A stretch of DNA of 64,000 bases, taken from positions 1-64,000 of the forward strand of contig JAWLCL010000008.1 in assembly GCA_041687255.1 (NCBI GenBank). The letters run 5' to 3'. The DNA comes from Mariniphaga sp041687255 (GTDB taxonomy: Bacteria > Bacteroidota > Bacteroidia > Bacteroidales > Prolixibacteraceae). The notes beneath the pieces were generated by a model. It was given only the letters and a program-made list of their open reading frames with translations, was not told where the DNA came from and did no database searches. Numbering within the stretch: position 1 is the stretch's first letter; the number at the start of each line of letters is the position of its first letter. Below are positions 54,346 to 63,521 of this stretch, piece after piece. A program made the translations under genes and the position numbers.

Positions 54346-55590
54346 TTATTTTTTAAGTTCAATCCGGGGCATACGGGCAAAGGCATTCCAATACATTTCA
54401 GCGGTTATGGCATCCATTTCACCGTCAAATACAACCATTCTGTATTTTAAGGCATAGTTGTTTCCGGGATCAAGTTTCCAGTCTTCATGTCTTATCGGGC
54501 AAAATTCAAAGAACATGTCCCCACGTCCGCCATTGGCATCCAGCGGCCACACCCGCATGGGTTCGGGGTGCATCCGGTTTGCCGGATGACTTAAAAAAAG
54601 AATTCCTGAACGTCCTGATTCTGAATCTGATTCCCCTTCCACGATGCACCATCTGGCATTTGAACCATCGGCGTCTTTTCTTATTTTTCCTTCCGAGGTA
54701 AGTACGGTGCAGTTGTCCTTGTGCCATTTTTCGGTTGCGCGAAATCCTATACCGCCACCATATCGGTAAGCATCCAGCATGATGCCATCAGGCAATGCTG
54801 TATTCAGGGAAGTGGTGTAGTCAATCATATATACATTGTTTCCGGCATTCCAGGTTCTGACATCAAGCACTTCGTTTATGGCAATCTGATCTTCACCTGT
54901 TCCTCCAAAATCGATATGCTGTTGCAGCGCTTCGAAGCCACTGAATACTTCCCCTTCTGTTTCCAACAGGAAAGCTGCAAATCGAACAGTCCCCTGACCT
55001 TTGGCCAGGTTCCAGAAATCCACCTCGCGCTCCCTGATATGGGTCATTGTCCAAGGGCCCCAGATGCCGTAATGATGGTAATGGTCGGGAGGTTGAATGC
55101 GCGAAAGTATTTCACCCTCAGGCGACATGAGCGGATGAATGAATCCTGAGCGTTTGTAGAGGGGATTGACTCCTTCAGGGGGATACATAGTACCAAACCG
55201 GTAAGACAAAACCGGCTTATTGTTCTTTAAAATCATCAAATCATGATGTTGTTTATGAAGTTTTACCAGCTGAACCGGAGCATGTACTTTCTCATCGTGT
55301 CTTAATACAAATTGGCGGACTGATTTTGCTTCTGAAATTCCTGAAAGAATGAACCAAAGTTTTGCTGTATGGCCCCTTTCCAGCTGAGAGGGAATCTGTT
55401 TTTCTCCATCCGGAGTTATTTCAAACAGTGCCGGAATGCCTTTGTCGGTGTTGTAATTCATTTCATCGAGCGATATTGCCACCGGAGCATCAATACGTTC
55501 AACCTCAGTATAAACCTGAAATTTTATTTCTTCCTGTGCAGTTGTCAGAAAAGAAATGAAAAGTGCGAATGTCAAAAAAAATAGTTTCAT
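54346..55590 (-). CDS. Second DUF6807-like secreted protein
   Basis: 414 residues with a signal peptide (MKLFFLTFALFISFLTTAQ). It has an N-terminal extension of about 100 residues, then VLSYRFGTMYPPEGVNPLYKRSGFIHPLMSPEGEILSRIQPPDHYHHYGIWGPWTMTHIREREVDFW and HPANRMHPEPMRVWPLDANGGRGDMFFEFCPIRHEDW, the same beta-sandwich as the neighbouring gene with the DHYHHYGIW motif in place of YPHHSSLFFG. The two are diverged paralogues in one transcript. The histidine-rich active-site-like motif suggests metal binding. Confidence 0.78.
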   Translation of the reverse strand: MKLFFLTFALFISFLTTAQEEIKFQVYTEVERIDAPVAISLDEMNYNTDKGIPALFEITPDGEKQIPSQLERGHTAKLWFILSGISEAKSVRQFVLRHDEKVHAPVQLVKLHKQHHDLMILKNNKPVLSYRFGTMYPPEGVNPLYKRSGFIHPLMSPEGEILSRIQPPDHYHHYGIWGPWTMTHIREREVDFWNLAKGQGTVRFAAFLLETEGEVFSGFEALQQHIDFGGTGEDQIAINEVLDVRTWNAGNNVYMIDYTTSLNTALPDGIMLDAYRYGGGIGFRATEKWHKDNCTVLTSEGKIRKDADGSNARWCIVEGESDSESGRSGILFLSHPANRMHPEPMRVWPLDANGGRGDMFFEFCPIRHEDWKLDPGNNYALKYRMVVFDGEMDAITAEMYWNAFARMPRIELKK

Positions 55591-55623
55591 TGGTTTTGTA
55601 ATTTTTTATCCGAATGTTTTTAT

Positions 55624-56688
55624 TTATAAACTGACACCAGGCAACGCTGTCTTCGCTACTTCATAATCCACAGTCTTTTTAAATTCCCTGATATTTTCAG
55701 TTGACACATCCGGGGGCATGCCTCCTCCACATGACCAGATTATGCGGTCCATTTCGCCAGACTCCTTCACCATTTTGCGGGTTTCACCGGCTATAGCTTC
55801 AGGGGTCCCTGCTGCCAATACATCACGTGGAGGCAAATTTCCCAGCAGTGCCACTTCAGGACCGGCCAGCTGACGTATTTCCTTCATGGAATGTTCGAAG
55901 CTGAAGTTGAACAAATCGACATCCATTTCTTTCAGGTAAGGAGAAGAAACAAGACCCTGTGCATCGTTGTGGAAAAGGTTCAGCTTTGAATCAAAGGAAT
56001 TAAAAATACGCTTTATGTAGGGGACTGCAAATTCCCTGCATTCATCATCACCAATAAAGCCAACAATATCGTCGAGCAGTAATATCCCTTCAATCGACGG
56101 GAAAACTTCTTTCTGGTACTGAATCCAGTTGATTGTAAATTGGGTTATGGTATTGAGCAGGATATGACTGTTGGTAGTGTCCATCATAAAACCCATCATC
56201 AGCTCAGTGGTGCCCATTAAAAAAGAGGCGATATTCAGCGGTCCCCGGGCAACTGCAAACTTTACTTCATGCCCCATTTTGTGAATTGAAGGCTGATAAT
56301 TGAGCAGGCGCTGGATGACAAAAGGCAGCAACCCGTCGGTTTTTGGATTGGGAACTTTTAATGCCGCGGCTTCAGAAATGTTGTTAAGAACCTTTTCGGC
56401 ATGGGGGAGATTGTGTTCAGTCCAAATCATTTTTGCTCCAAAGGCTGATGGTTCAGTGCACATGCCAAATTCTGACCAGAAGCCCGGAAGAAAAATAATG
56501 TCGGGAAAAGTTTCAATTACCTTCTTATTGGCCTGAAACCATAGTTCCTCGGACGTGTAGTATTGTAGTGTGGTAATACCAGCCCATCCCGGAATCCAGG
56601 GACTGTCAACTATAAATCCTGTAACCGGTTTTTCAGGACTTTTGCCTTTAATTGTTTCAAGCAGCAGCTGCCACTGTTCATGAGTCAT
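55624..56688 (-). CDS. Uroporphyrinogen decarboxylase-fold protein (methyltransferase-like)
   Basis: 354 residues, cytoplasmic. The UroD/MtaA fold shows GFWSEFGMCTEPSAFGAKMIWTEHNLPH, KFAVARGPLNIASFLMGTTELMMG, ILLLDDIVGFIGDDECREFAVPYIKRIF and ALLGNLPPRDVLAAGTPEAIAGETRKMV. In corrinoid methyltransferases a HxCx(n)C site binds zinc; here the comparable place reads LFHNDAQG followed far on by SCGGGMPPDVSTEN, so one cysteine is lost. It could be a methyl transferase or a decarboxylase of a sugar or aryl compound. Its promoter (56712-56719) is likely that of the whole minus-strand set. Confidence 0.78.
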   Translation of the reverse strand: MTHEQWQLLLETIKGKSPEKPVTGFIVDSPWIPGWAGITTLQYYTSEELWFQANKKVIETFPDIIFLPGFWSEFGMCTEPSAFGAKMIWTEHNLPHAEKVLNNISEAAALKVPNPKTDGLLPFVIQRLLNYQPSIHKMGHEVKFAVARGPLNIASFLMGTTELMMGFMMDTTNSHILLNTITQFTINWIQYQKEVFPSIEGILLLDDIVGFIGDDECREFAVPYIKRIFNSFDSKLNLFHNDAQGLVSSPYLKEMDVDLFNFSFEHSMKEIRQLAGPEVALLGNLPPRDVLAAGTPEAIAGETRKMVKESGEMDRIIWSCGGGMPPDVSTENIREFKKTVDYEVAKTALPGVSL

Positions 56689-56711
56689 AAAGTTGGTTTT
56701 AATCTATTCTT

Positions 56712-56719
56712 CAAAAATA
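56712..56719 (-). promoter_or_regulatory. -7 promoter element of the UroD-DUF6807-Gfo/Idh set
   Basis: Reads TATTTTTG on the minus strand, 23 bases before the UroD-like start. It lies in the 166 bp space shared with the divergent AraC gene, the natural place for its binding site. Confidence 0.5.
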
Positions 56720-56854
56720 GAAGATTCCGTTATTATTAAGCAGTATTTTTTTTGCAATGATTGGTATGCTGTTAACATTTTTATTTATTATTGCAGAAGC
56801 AGCAGGATTTTGAAGCCTAAAGTTTCTTATTTTCAGAAGCTGCTGTTTTTTTGA

Positions 56855-57772
56855 ATGCAAAATTGCCATAATCAAGTTCATATGAAGGTAATGCAGGAAC
56901 ATATTGATTTCCCGATGCGTACTGCTGTAAAGGTTAAGTGGCAGAAAAAACCCTATTTTACCTACCCCTGGCACTTCCATAGTGAATTTGAAATACTTTA
57001 TGTGATTGAAGGAACAGGTACAAGCTATGTAGCCGATAATATTGAAGCTTTTCAGGCAGGCGACCTGGCTTTGCTCGGCAGCAACCTGCCTCATTTCTGG
57101 CGTAGCGACGAAAGGTATCATACCCTGGGCAGCCTTGAAAAAATTAATTATATCGTGATTCAGTTCCCTTGTGAATTGTTTCATGGATCTATCTTCAATT
57201 ATCCGGAGTTTCAATCCGTTCAGCAGTTGTTGAAACGTGCATCCAGAGGCATTCGTTTTCTTCCTCCTTTTTCATCAAAAGCCGGCAGCCAAATCAGAAA
57301 AATTGCACGTAATACAGGTTACGAACGTGTTATTTTGCTGCTCAAACTGTTGCATAAGATGGCAACAACCGAAAATTACCGGTTACTGGCCGGAGAGCTT
57401 TATAATCAGCAAGAACATGATTTCACCAACGACCGTCTTACAAAAGTCCTGCATTTTATAAGTACCGGTTATCAGCAAAGAATTGAACTTGAAAAAGTGG
57501 CTGAAATTGCTCATCTCCATCCGTCTGCATTTTGCCGTTTTTTTAAGGAAAAAACAGGCAAGTCGGTAACGGAGTATATTACTGATCTGAGGATAAGCTA
57601 TGCCTGCAAACTAATTATTGAAGGCAAACTCGCAGTTTCTCAGATTTGTTTCGAATGCGGGTTCAACAACTTATCCAACTTCAACCGTGCCTTTAAAAAG
57701 CATACCGGATTTACGCCAACTGCTTATTCTCAGAATTTTAAAGGATTCGATAAATTCAGGATTACCGGATAG
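56855..57772 (+). CDS. AraC-family activator with an N-terminal cupin
   Basis: 305 residues. The cupin domain reads PYFTYPWHFHSEFEILYVIEGTGTSYVADNIEAFQAGDLALLGSNLPHFW, with the metal-binding HFHSEFE and LPHFW residues. The C-terminal HTH pair is LEKVAEIAHLHPSAFCRFFKEKTGKSVTEYITDLRISYACKLIIEGKLAVSQICFECGFNNLSNFNRAFKKHTGFTPTAYSQ. Sugar-responsive AraC activators have this layout. It is divergent from the UroD-containing operon and therefore the likely regulator of it. The ATG at 56855 is first; ATGs nine and twelve codons later are possible. Confidence 0.92.
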   Translation: MQNCHNQVHMKVMQEHIDFPMRTAVKVKWQKKPYFTYPWHFHSEFEILYVIEGTGTSYVADNIEAFQAGDLALLGSNLPHFWRSDERYHTLGSLEKINYIVIQFPCELFHGSIFNYPEFQSVQQLLKRASRGIRFLPPFSSKAGSQIRKIARNTGYERVILLLKLLHKMATTENYRLLAGELYNQQEHDFTNDRLTKVLHFISTGYQQRIELEKVAEIAHLHPSAFCRFFKEKTGKSVTEYITDLRISYACKLIIEGKLAVSQICFECGFNNLSNFNRAFKKHTGFTPTAYSQNFKGFDKFRITG

Positions 57773-57783
57773 TCAATTTATCC

Positions 57784-58884
57784 TCATTCATGTTGAAGTC
57801 CGTTTAACCGGATTGTTTTCTCAGCAGTAAACTCCTCTCCCGAAGGCATCGAAAAACGATAGGTGATTTTTCCTTTTGCGTGAAAACTTGTTGCAGGGGT
57901 GATAACAGCTTTTAATCCTCTGCCTGAGGTTCTTCCTGAAAACAGTTTTGCAGGCGTAAGTTCCCAGGTGATACCCGAAGCTTCATTGTTGACATCCATT
58001 GATGCAACAACTGTATGCCATATGTTATCGGGGCAGTGAATTTCAGGTGCCGGAAAAAATTCCTTTACCCTTACCCAGTGAAACCACGAAGTTTGCGGAG
58101 TTTCTATACGGCTTGTGCCAGGGAAAAGGTTTCCGAACCGTACCACCTGTTGGCTTAAAATTACATGTTGACGTAAATAGGGGTACCAGTATTGACCGGT
58201 ATTATTAACTGCTTTCAGAAACTTGTCATCCACCCAAAATTCTATTTTTTCAGGTGTCCACACCAGCTTAAAGGTGTGGGGGGCGCCCCACGTGTGGTTG
58301 AACCTGGAAAACTCATGATGTGTCTGGGCCTGACAGTCCTCCGGATAATACCATATGCCCACATCCAGCGTTGGATTATTACTTTCTGCTTTTAATTCAA
58401 CAATATCTATCTCCGGCCGCTCAGTTTCGGTGCACATGGTATCGTTATAGAGCCAGAATGCCGGGAAGGATCCATCCCCATAGGCCAGTGTGGCATTGCA
58501 TTCAAAGATGCCGTAGGAGAAATCAGCTTCAGTCATTACTTCTCCACCTATAAAGTCCGCTTCAACAACACTGTCTCCCTCCGGTGTCCAAATCTCTGTT
58601 GTGTATCCGGGGTGCCTGAGCATGCTTAATCCCAGGCCTCTTTCTGTTTGATGAACCGTAGCAGAGCTGTCGGTGAAAATAAACAAGTTACTTTTGATAA
58701 CATTGGAAACAACACTCCATGCCTCCCGATCCAGATGCTCGGTATTGAAATTTTCCATGAAAACAGTTTGTGTGTATTCCGGATTTCCCAGCCGAGGATG
58801 AGGCTGGGACCAGGAAGTAAAACCCAAAAACATCAATGTTTTCAAAAGTGATAACAGCAAAAATAAAACCTTTTTTATCCCCAT
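57784..58884 (-). CDS. Secreted family 16 glycoside hydrolase
   Basis: 366 residues with a signal peptide (KVLFLLLSLLKTLMFLGFTSWSQ). Jelly-roll GH16 with the active-site sequence E158-I-D160-I-V-E163 (nucleophile, helper and acid/base). Sugar-stacking segments include SYGIFECNATLAYGDGSFPAFWLYND and HTFKLVWTPEKIEFWVDDKFLKAV. About 90 residues follow the catalytic domain (PAEIHCPDNIW... PSGEEFTAEKTIRL) and may be a small beta-sandwich. GH16 cuts beta-glucans, agarose, porphyran or carrageenan internally. A divergent GH2 gene starts 133 bp away, so both probably act on one galactan or glucan. Confidence 0.9.
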   Translation of the reverse strand: MGIKKVLFLLLSLLKTLMFLGFTSWSQPHPRLGNPEYTQTVFMENFNTEHLDREAWSVVSNVIKSNLFIFTDSSATVHQTERGLGLSMLRHPGYTTEIWTPEGDSVVEADFIGGEVMTEADFSYGIFECNATLAYGDGSFPAFWLYNDTMCTETERPEIDIVELKAESNNPTLDVGIWYYPEDCQAQTHHEFSRFNHTWGAPHTFKLVWTPEKIEFWVDDKFLKAVNNTGQYWYPYLRQHVILSQQVVRFGNLFPGTSRIETPQTSWFHWVRVKEFFPAPEIHCPDNIWHTVVASMDVNNEASGITWELTPAKLFSGRTSGRGLKAVITPATSFHAKGKITYRFSMPSGEEFTAEKTIRLNGLQHE

Positions 58885-58912
58885 TGGAATGATGTTACAT
58901 TTGCATAAGTAA

Positions 58913-58920
58913 CAAATGTA
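58913..58920 (-). promoter_or_regulatory. -7 promoter element of the GH16 gene
   Basis: Reads TACATTTG on the minus strand, 28 bases before the start codon. Confidence 0.5.
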
Positions 58921-58983
58921 GTCATATGGAGTTTGGACCCGGGTTCTTTAAAATGTATAATCTACTTTTTATTGATAATTTAT

Positions 58984-58991
58984 TAGTTTTG
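58984..58991 (+). promoter_or_regulatory. -7 promoter element of the GH2 gene
   Basis: TAGTTTTG, 26 bases before the ATG. It faces away from the GH16 promoter across about 65 bases, the likely site of a shared regulator. Confidence 0.5.
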
Positions 58992-59017
58992 TTAATAGAA
59001 TTATAAAACCATAAGTC

Positions 59018-62000
59018 ATGAACCGGTATCTGATTCCTTTTTTAATTTGCTTTTTAATTTCTGGCTCTGTGTATTCACAGGAAGTTGAATTTCTTTCTTC
59101 CGACTGGCAGGATCCATCCGTATTCGAAAAAGGACAGACTGCCCCTCATGCATTCCATGTTCCTTTTTCCTCCAAAGAGGCTGCACTTAAAAACGATAAG
59201 GCTTCCAGTGACAACTATCAGCTGCTTAATGGTCAGTGGAAATTTAAATGGGTGGAAACACCCGACCAGGTTCCTGAAGATTTCTGGAAGCCCGAATACA
59301 ATGTAAAGGAGTGGGATGAAATAAAAGTTCCCTCCAACTGGCAGATGGAAGGCTACGGTCATCCTAAATTCCGAAATGTTGCCTTAACCTTTGAAAGCGA
59401 TCCTCCGAACATTCCTGATTATTACAATCCGGTTGGTTGCTACAAACGCTCCTTTATTGTTCCTTCCGGTTGGAAGAACAAGGAGATAATGCTGCGGTTC
59501 GAAGGAATCAAGTCGGCATCCTACATCTGGGTGAACGGCAAAAGGGTAGGATACAACCAGGGCGGATTTGAGCCGGCTGAGTTTAACATCACCCCATTTC
59601 TTAAATCCGGCAGAAACGATCTTTCGGTGCAGGTTATCCGCTTTTCCGACGGATCTTTCCTTGAGAATCAGGACATGTGGCGCCTGTCGGGAATTTACAG
59701 GGACGTGAAGCTGTATGCCCTTCCCAAAACCTATATACACGACTATTATGTGGTAACCGATTTGGATGAGCAGTATCGCAACGCCACCCTTGTGGTGGAA
59801 GCCGATATTAAAAATGCTAACGAAACAACTTCCGGCTGCACGTTGGAAATCGACGTGCTTGATAAGCAAAACATATCCATACTGAACGGCGGCATTCAAT
59901 CGTTTCCTGTAAAAGTTGATGGCGGCGAACAAAAGAAGATAACTATTTCCTCGGAAGTTGAGAATCCGGCAAAATGGTCGGCCGAATATCCCAACCTGTA
60001 CACCCTGGTGTTCCATCTCAAAGATGAGAACGGCAATACTCTTGAAGCTTTTACGCACAGATTAGGCTTCAGAGAGGTCGAATTGATTGATAATGTTCTG
60101 ATGGTTAATGGCGTGCCGGTGAAGTTCAACGGGGTGAACAGCCACATGCATCACCCTGAACACGGGCAGGCCGTGCCGCTGGAAACACTGCGGGAAGATC
60201 TGCTCATTATGAAACGGTTTAATATCAACTGCGTACGCACCTGTCATTACCCGCCCACACCGGAATACCTTGAAATGGCCGATGAGCTGGGAATGTATAT
60301 TGTTGATGAGGTAGGGGATGAGGCACACGACAATGAATACCTGTCGGAAGATCCTGCCTGGACCGAAATGTACCGCGACCGCAGCCGGAAGCTGGTTTAC
60401 CGCGACCGTAATCATGCATCGGTGGTGATGTGGAGCGCCGGCAATGAATCGGGCAGCGGGTTCAATATCGATGAGGTGATAAAAACAGGCAAGGCCATCG
60501 ACCCGAGTCGTCCGGGATGGATGTACGGCGGCAACGATTTCTACATTCCTTTTGAAGACATCGTAGGGCCCCGTTACTGGATTCCTTACCAGCTAAAAAA
60601 TCTTGCCGAAGGCAAAGTGCTTCCTCCGGAAGATCAAAGACCATCGTTTATGGACGAATACCTGGCAGCAACAGGAAACGGACTTGGAGGCATGGATGAA
60701 TACTGGGATTTGATTTGGAAATATCCGCGCCTGACAGGGGGTGCAATCTGGGACTGGATAAGCCCCGGAATCAGCACACCCCGGTGGATCATTCCCGATC
60801 AATCAGCAGAAAAAAATGACGGCCAGATTATGGGACGGCCTGTATTCACTGAAGGAAAAAACGGCCGCGGGCTGGAATTCTCAGGTCATGACGACTGGAT
60901 AGAATTTTATAGGCACCCCAGTCTCGACATCACAGGCAATCAAATTGCGATCGGATTCTGGGTGAAACCCTTTGAGATTCCACAGCCAAATACATTTATC
61001 ACGAAAGGAAGTAACCAGTACGGCATCCGTATGGATTCCCCCGAAAGTCTGGAATTCTATATACACAGCGGGGAAAGGATTTCAATAAAAGCGCAGGTGC
61101 CTGATGACTGGTATGGAAACTGGCACTATGTGGCTGGAATATACGATGGTGAAAAAATTGAGCTTTACATAAATGACCGTGCTGTGGCCGGAGGAAAATG
61201 GAGCGGAAAAATAAATCATACACCTTTTGCGCTTTGCATTGGCCGCGATGCCAATCAGCACGACCAGGGAGAGCATGAAGGCCGCATGTCGAAAATGATA
61301 ATCGATGATGTAAGGATTTTCGATAAGGCCATCTCGCTTTCACAATTGAAAAGTACTACTGACGGGGCGGTGCTGGCACTCGATTTTGAAACCGACAGCC
61401 GTGGAGAGGATTTTTTTGCCGTTGGATTGGGAGGAAGAAGCTACGGCATTATCTGGCCCGACAGGGAAATCCAGCCCGAAATCCACCAGATTAAAAAATC
61501 GGGTCAGCCCATTGGATTTGAACTTGTAGATGTTAAGAAAGGAGTGGTGAAGATTACCAACCGTCATGAATTTAAGGACCTTAATGACCTTGAAGGTTCA
61601 TGGAAACTGCTGGCTGACGGTAAACAAATCCGTCAGGGCACCCTGCCGGTTGATTTGCCCGCACAGCGGTCGAAGGAGGTGACAATTCCTGTTGGCAATA
61701 TTCCGGGAACAGGGGAGGAGATGATACTGGAAATAGCGTTCAGCTTAAAGGAAAACACCGGCTGGGCTGAAGCAGGTCATGAAATAGCCTGGGAGCAGTT
61801 TATCCTTCCATCAGAAAAACTTCAGCCTGAAATGAACGGCAACGGCAGTTTAAGCACAATAGAAAACGACAATGGAATCGTGGTGGAAGGTTCAAACTTT
61901 TCCTATACCTTCAGCCGTAAAACCGGTAAGCTGCAATCTATAAAATACAATGGAGAAGAGTACCTGGAATCAGGTCCTGAATTCAATGTATGGAGGGCAC

Positions 62001-62785
62001 CCATTGCCAATGACATTGATCCCTGGGGAAGTCATATTTTCTCCAGGAACAATTTCACTCCGGGTTACGGGCGCAGTATCGATAACCAGCTGCGTACTCT
62101 GGGCATGCGCGACATGACTTCGGTTGCCGATGAAATATCTGTTGTGCAGGAATCGGAGGATGAGGTAAAAGTAAAAATTGCAGCATTCTCTCACTCTTCC
62201 ATTGATCCTGCAATAAGGGTGTACCAATACAGGTTCTCCTCTGGTTTTGAAAGAAATGAAGTCTGGACAATAAAAGCCGACGGCACCCTGCAGCTTGAAC
62301 AGGAAATCATTCCCCACGGGCCCATGCCTGATATGCTTCAGAAAACAGGTCTGCAGTTTCTGCTGCCCAAGGCCTTCAGCTATATGGAATGGTACGGGCG
62401 TGGCCCCTTTGAAACCTATCCCGACCGAAAAACCGGGGCCAAAGTGGGAATCTATGAGTCGGATGCCGATGAAATGTACGTCCCATACATCATTCCGCAG
62501 GATTACGGCAACCGCACCGATGTGCGCTGGCTGAAAATTGGAGATGCTGAAGGAAAGGGCTTGATGATCAGCAGCGATAATCCGCTCAACTTCAGCCTGC
62601 ATAAATATACAACCGATAACCTCGACCGGGCTATGTACACTTATCAGCTGGATGAAGCTCCGAATACCATCCTGAATGTCGATTACGAAGTGACGGGTGT
62701 AGGTGGCACTGCTGTAAGGCAATTGCAGAAATACCGGGTGCTGCCGGGAGTGAAACAGTATAAATTGACGATTAAACCTTACTGA
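59018..62785 (+). CDS. Secreted GH2 beta-galactosidase-like enzyme with an inserted LamG domain
   Basis: 1255 residues with a signal peptide (MNRYLIPFLICFLISGSVYS). The GH2 sugar-binding domain and immunoglobulin-like domain reach about residue 345; the TIM barrel has NCVRTCHYPPTPEYLEMADELGMYIVDEVGDEAH, the acid/base E477 in GNES and the nucleophile E547 in MDEY. Residues about 600-790 are a concanavalin A-like LamG fold (GLEFSGHDDWIEFYRHPSL, AIGFWVKPFEIP, WHYVAGIYDGEKIELYIND, IDDVRIFDKAISLSQL), normally absent from this place. The GH2 C-terminal domain resumes at about 950 (GKLQSIKYNGEEYL, FNVWRAPIANDID, YGRGPFETYPDRKTGA). The substrate is probably a galactan. Confidence 0.92.
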   Translation: MNRYLIPFLICFLISGSVYSQEVEFLSSDWQDPSVFEKGQTAPHAFHVPFSSKEAALKNDKASSDNYQLLNGQWKFKWVETPDQVPEDFWKPEYNVKEWDEIKVPSNWQMEGYGHPKFRNVALTFESDPPNIPDYYNPVGCYKRSFIVPSGWKNKEIMLRFEGIKSASYIWVNGKRVGYNQGGFEPAEFNITPFLKSGRNDLSVQVIRFSDGSFLENQDMWRLSGIYRDVKLYALPKTYIHDYYVVTDLDEQYRNATLVVEADIKNANETTSGCTLEIDVLDKQNISILNGGIQSFPVKVDGGEQKKITISSEVENPAKWSAEYPNLYTLVFHLKDENGNTLEAFTHRLGFREVELIDNVLMVNGVPVKFNGVNSHMHHPEHGQAVPLETLREDLLIMKRFNINCVRTCHYPPTPEYLEMADELGMYIVDEVGDEAHDNEYLSEDPAWTEMYRDRSRKLVYRDRNHASVVMWSAGNESGSGFNIDEVIKTGKAIDPSRPGWMYGGNDFYIPFEDIVGPRYWIPYQLKNLAEGKVLPPEDQRPSFMDEYLAATGNGLGGMDEYWDLIWKYPRLTGGAIWDWISPGISTPRWIIPDQSAEKNDGQIMGRPVFTEGKNGRGLEFSGHDDWIEFYRHPSLDITGNQIAIGFWVKPFEIPQPNTFITKGSNQYGIRMDSPESLEFYIHSGERISIKAQVPDDWYGNWHYVAGIYDGEKIELYINDRAVAGGKWSGKINHTPFALCIGRDANQHDQGEHEGRMSKMIIDDVRIFDKAISLSQLKSTTDGAVLALDFETDSRGEDFFAVGLGGRSYGIIWPDREIQPEIHQIKKSGQPIGFELVDVKKGVVKITNRHEFKDLNDLEGSWKLLADGKQIRQGTLPVDLPAQRSKEVTIPVGNIPGTGEEMILEIAFSLKENTGWAEAGHEIAWEQFILPSEKLQPEMNGNGSLSTIENDNGIVVEGSNFSYTFSRKTGKLQSIKYNGEEYLESGPEFNVWRAPIANDIDPWGSHIFSRNNFTPGYGRSIDNQLRTLGMRDMTSVADEISVVQESEDEVKVKIAAFSHSSIDPAIRVYQYRFSSGFERNEVWTIKADGTLQLEQEIIPHGPMPDMLQKTGLQFLLPKAFSYMEWYGRGPFETYPDRKTGAKVGIYESDADEMYVPYIIPQDYGNRTDVRWLKIGDAEGKGLMISSDNPLNFSLHKYTTDNLDRAMYTYQLDEAPNTILNVDYEVTGVGGTAVRQLQKYRVLPGVKQYKLTIKPY

Positions 62786-62842
62786 AGAAAAATAAACATT
62801 TTGCCTGCTGCCTGGCATCAATTTCAGTCGATGCTTAGACTC

Positions 62843-62918
62843 AAGTATTAAGGTTGTTAGCCATAAGTATCAAGATTGTTAGATATAAGTATCAAGACTG
62901 TTTGACATAAGTATCAGG
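62843..62918. repeat. 22-bp tandem repeat, 3.5 units
   Basis: Units beginning AAGTAT at 62843, 62865, 62887 and 62909. Units 2 and 3 share AAGTATCAAGA; unit 4 is cut after about ten bases. No gene lies between 62786 and 63521. Confidence 0.8.
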
Positions 62919-63133
62919 ATATTCAGGCTCATGGGGCGGGACAGGGAAAATAAATCACTGCCCTGATATGCCCGTATCAATTCCCCACATCTTCATTCTG
63001 TTCCTGTGTTGCTGGTAAATTCAATGCTGCTTCTTTTTATTTTAAATGATGTATGCAAAAGTGTTATTCCGGCAGATGATTATTCTTAAATTCAGCATCC
63101 GTCTAATTCTTATATATACTTTCGACATACTCT

Positions 63134-63173
63134 CGCCTAATTAAATTCGCGATTTTCCGAATTTGATTAGGCG
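63134..63173. repeat. Palindrome, dispersed repeat copy 2
   Basis: 16-base arms CGCCTAATTAAATTCG and CGAATTTGATTAGGCG, one mismatch, around an 8-base centre. Same family as 25301-25354; both continue with GGTAC. Confidence 0.8.
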
Positions 63174-63521
63174 AAGGTACAAACAAAATATCTGGATCAG
63201 GAGATTAGAAACAGATGGTTTTGGGCAGGTAACTACCTTTAATTCTCCTGAAACCCTTTTAAAATAAAAATCAAATCGACCGGAGAGTTTAAATGGAGTC
63301 GCTGGAAAGTTGCTTGTATATATTTTTTACGATTTCAACCGAATACTTGCTGGCCACCTCTTTTATAAATTCGGAAACATTTATTTTTTGAAGTAAGACA
63401 TGTGATGAAACTTCAGTAAATAAAGCATAAGATAAAATTTTGATGATAGTTAAACGGGCAGCAGGAAGGGATTCCTTTTAATCAGCACATTCAAAAGGAA
63501 TGAGTCGTTATTGTTTAAGAA

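Noticed and set aside
56711..57214. Minus-strand frame of 167 codons over the AraC start
   Set aside because: It overlaps the cupin domain of a confident regulator and the putative promoter of the opposite operon.
61970..62821. Long minus-strand frame of 283 codons inside the GH2 gene
   Set aside because: It is the antisense of a highly conserved glycosidase and has no family character; long shadow frames are common opposite coding sequence of this composition.
62843..62918. CRISPR array
   Set aside because: The 22-base units are contiguous without spacers and there are no cas genes in the window.
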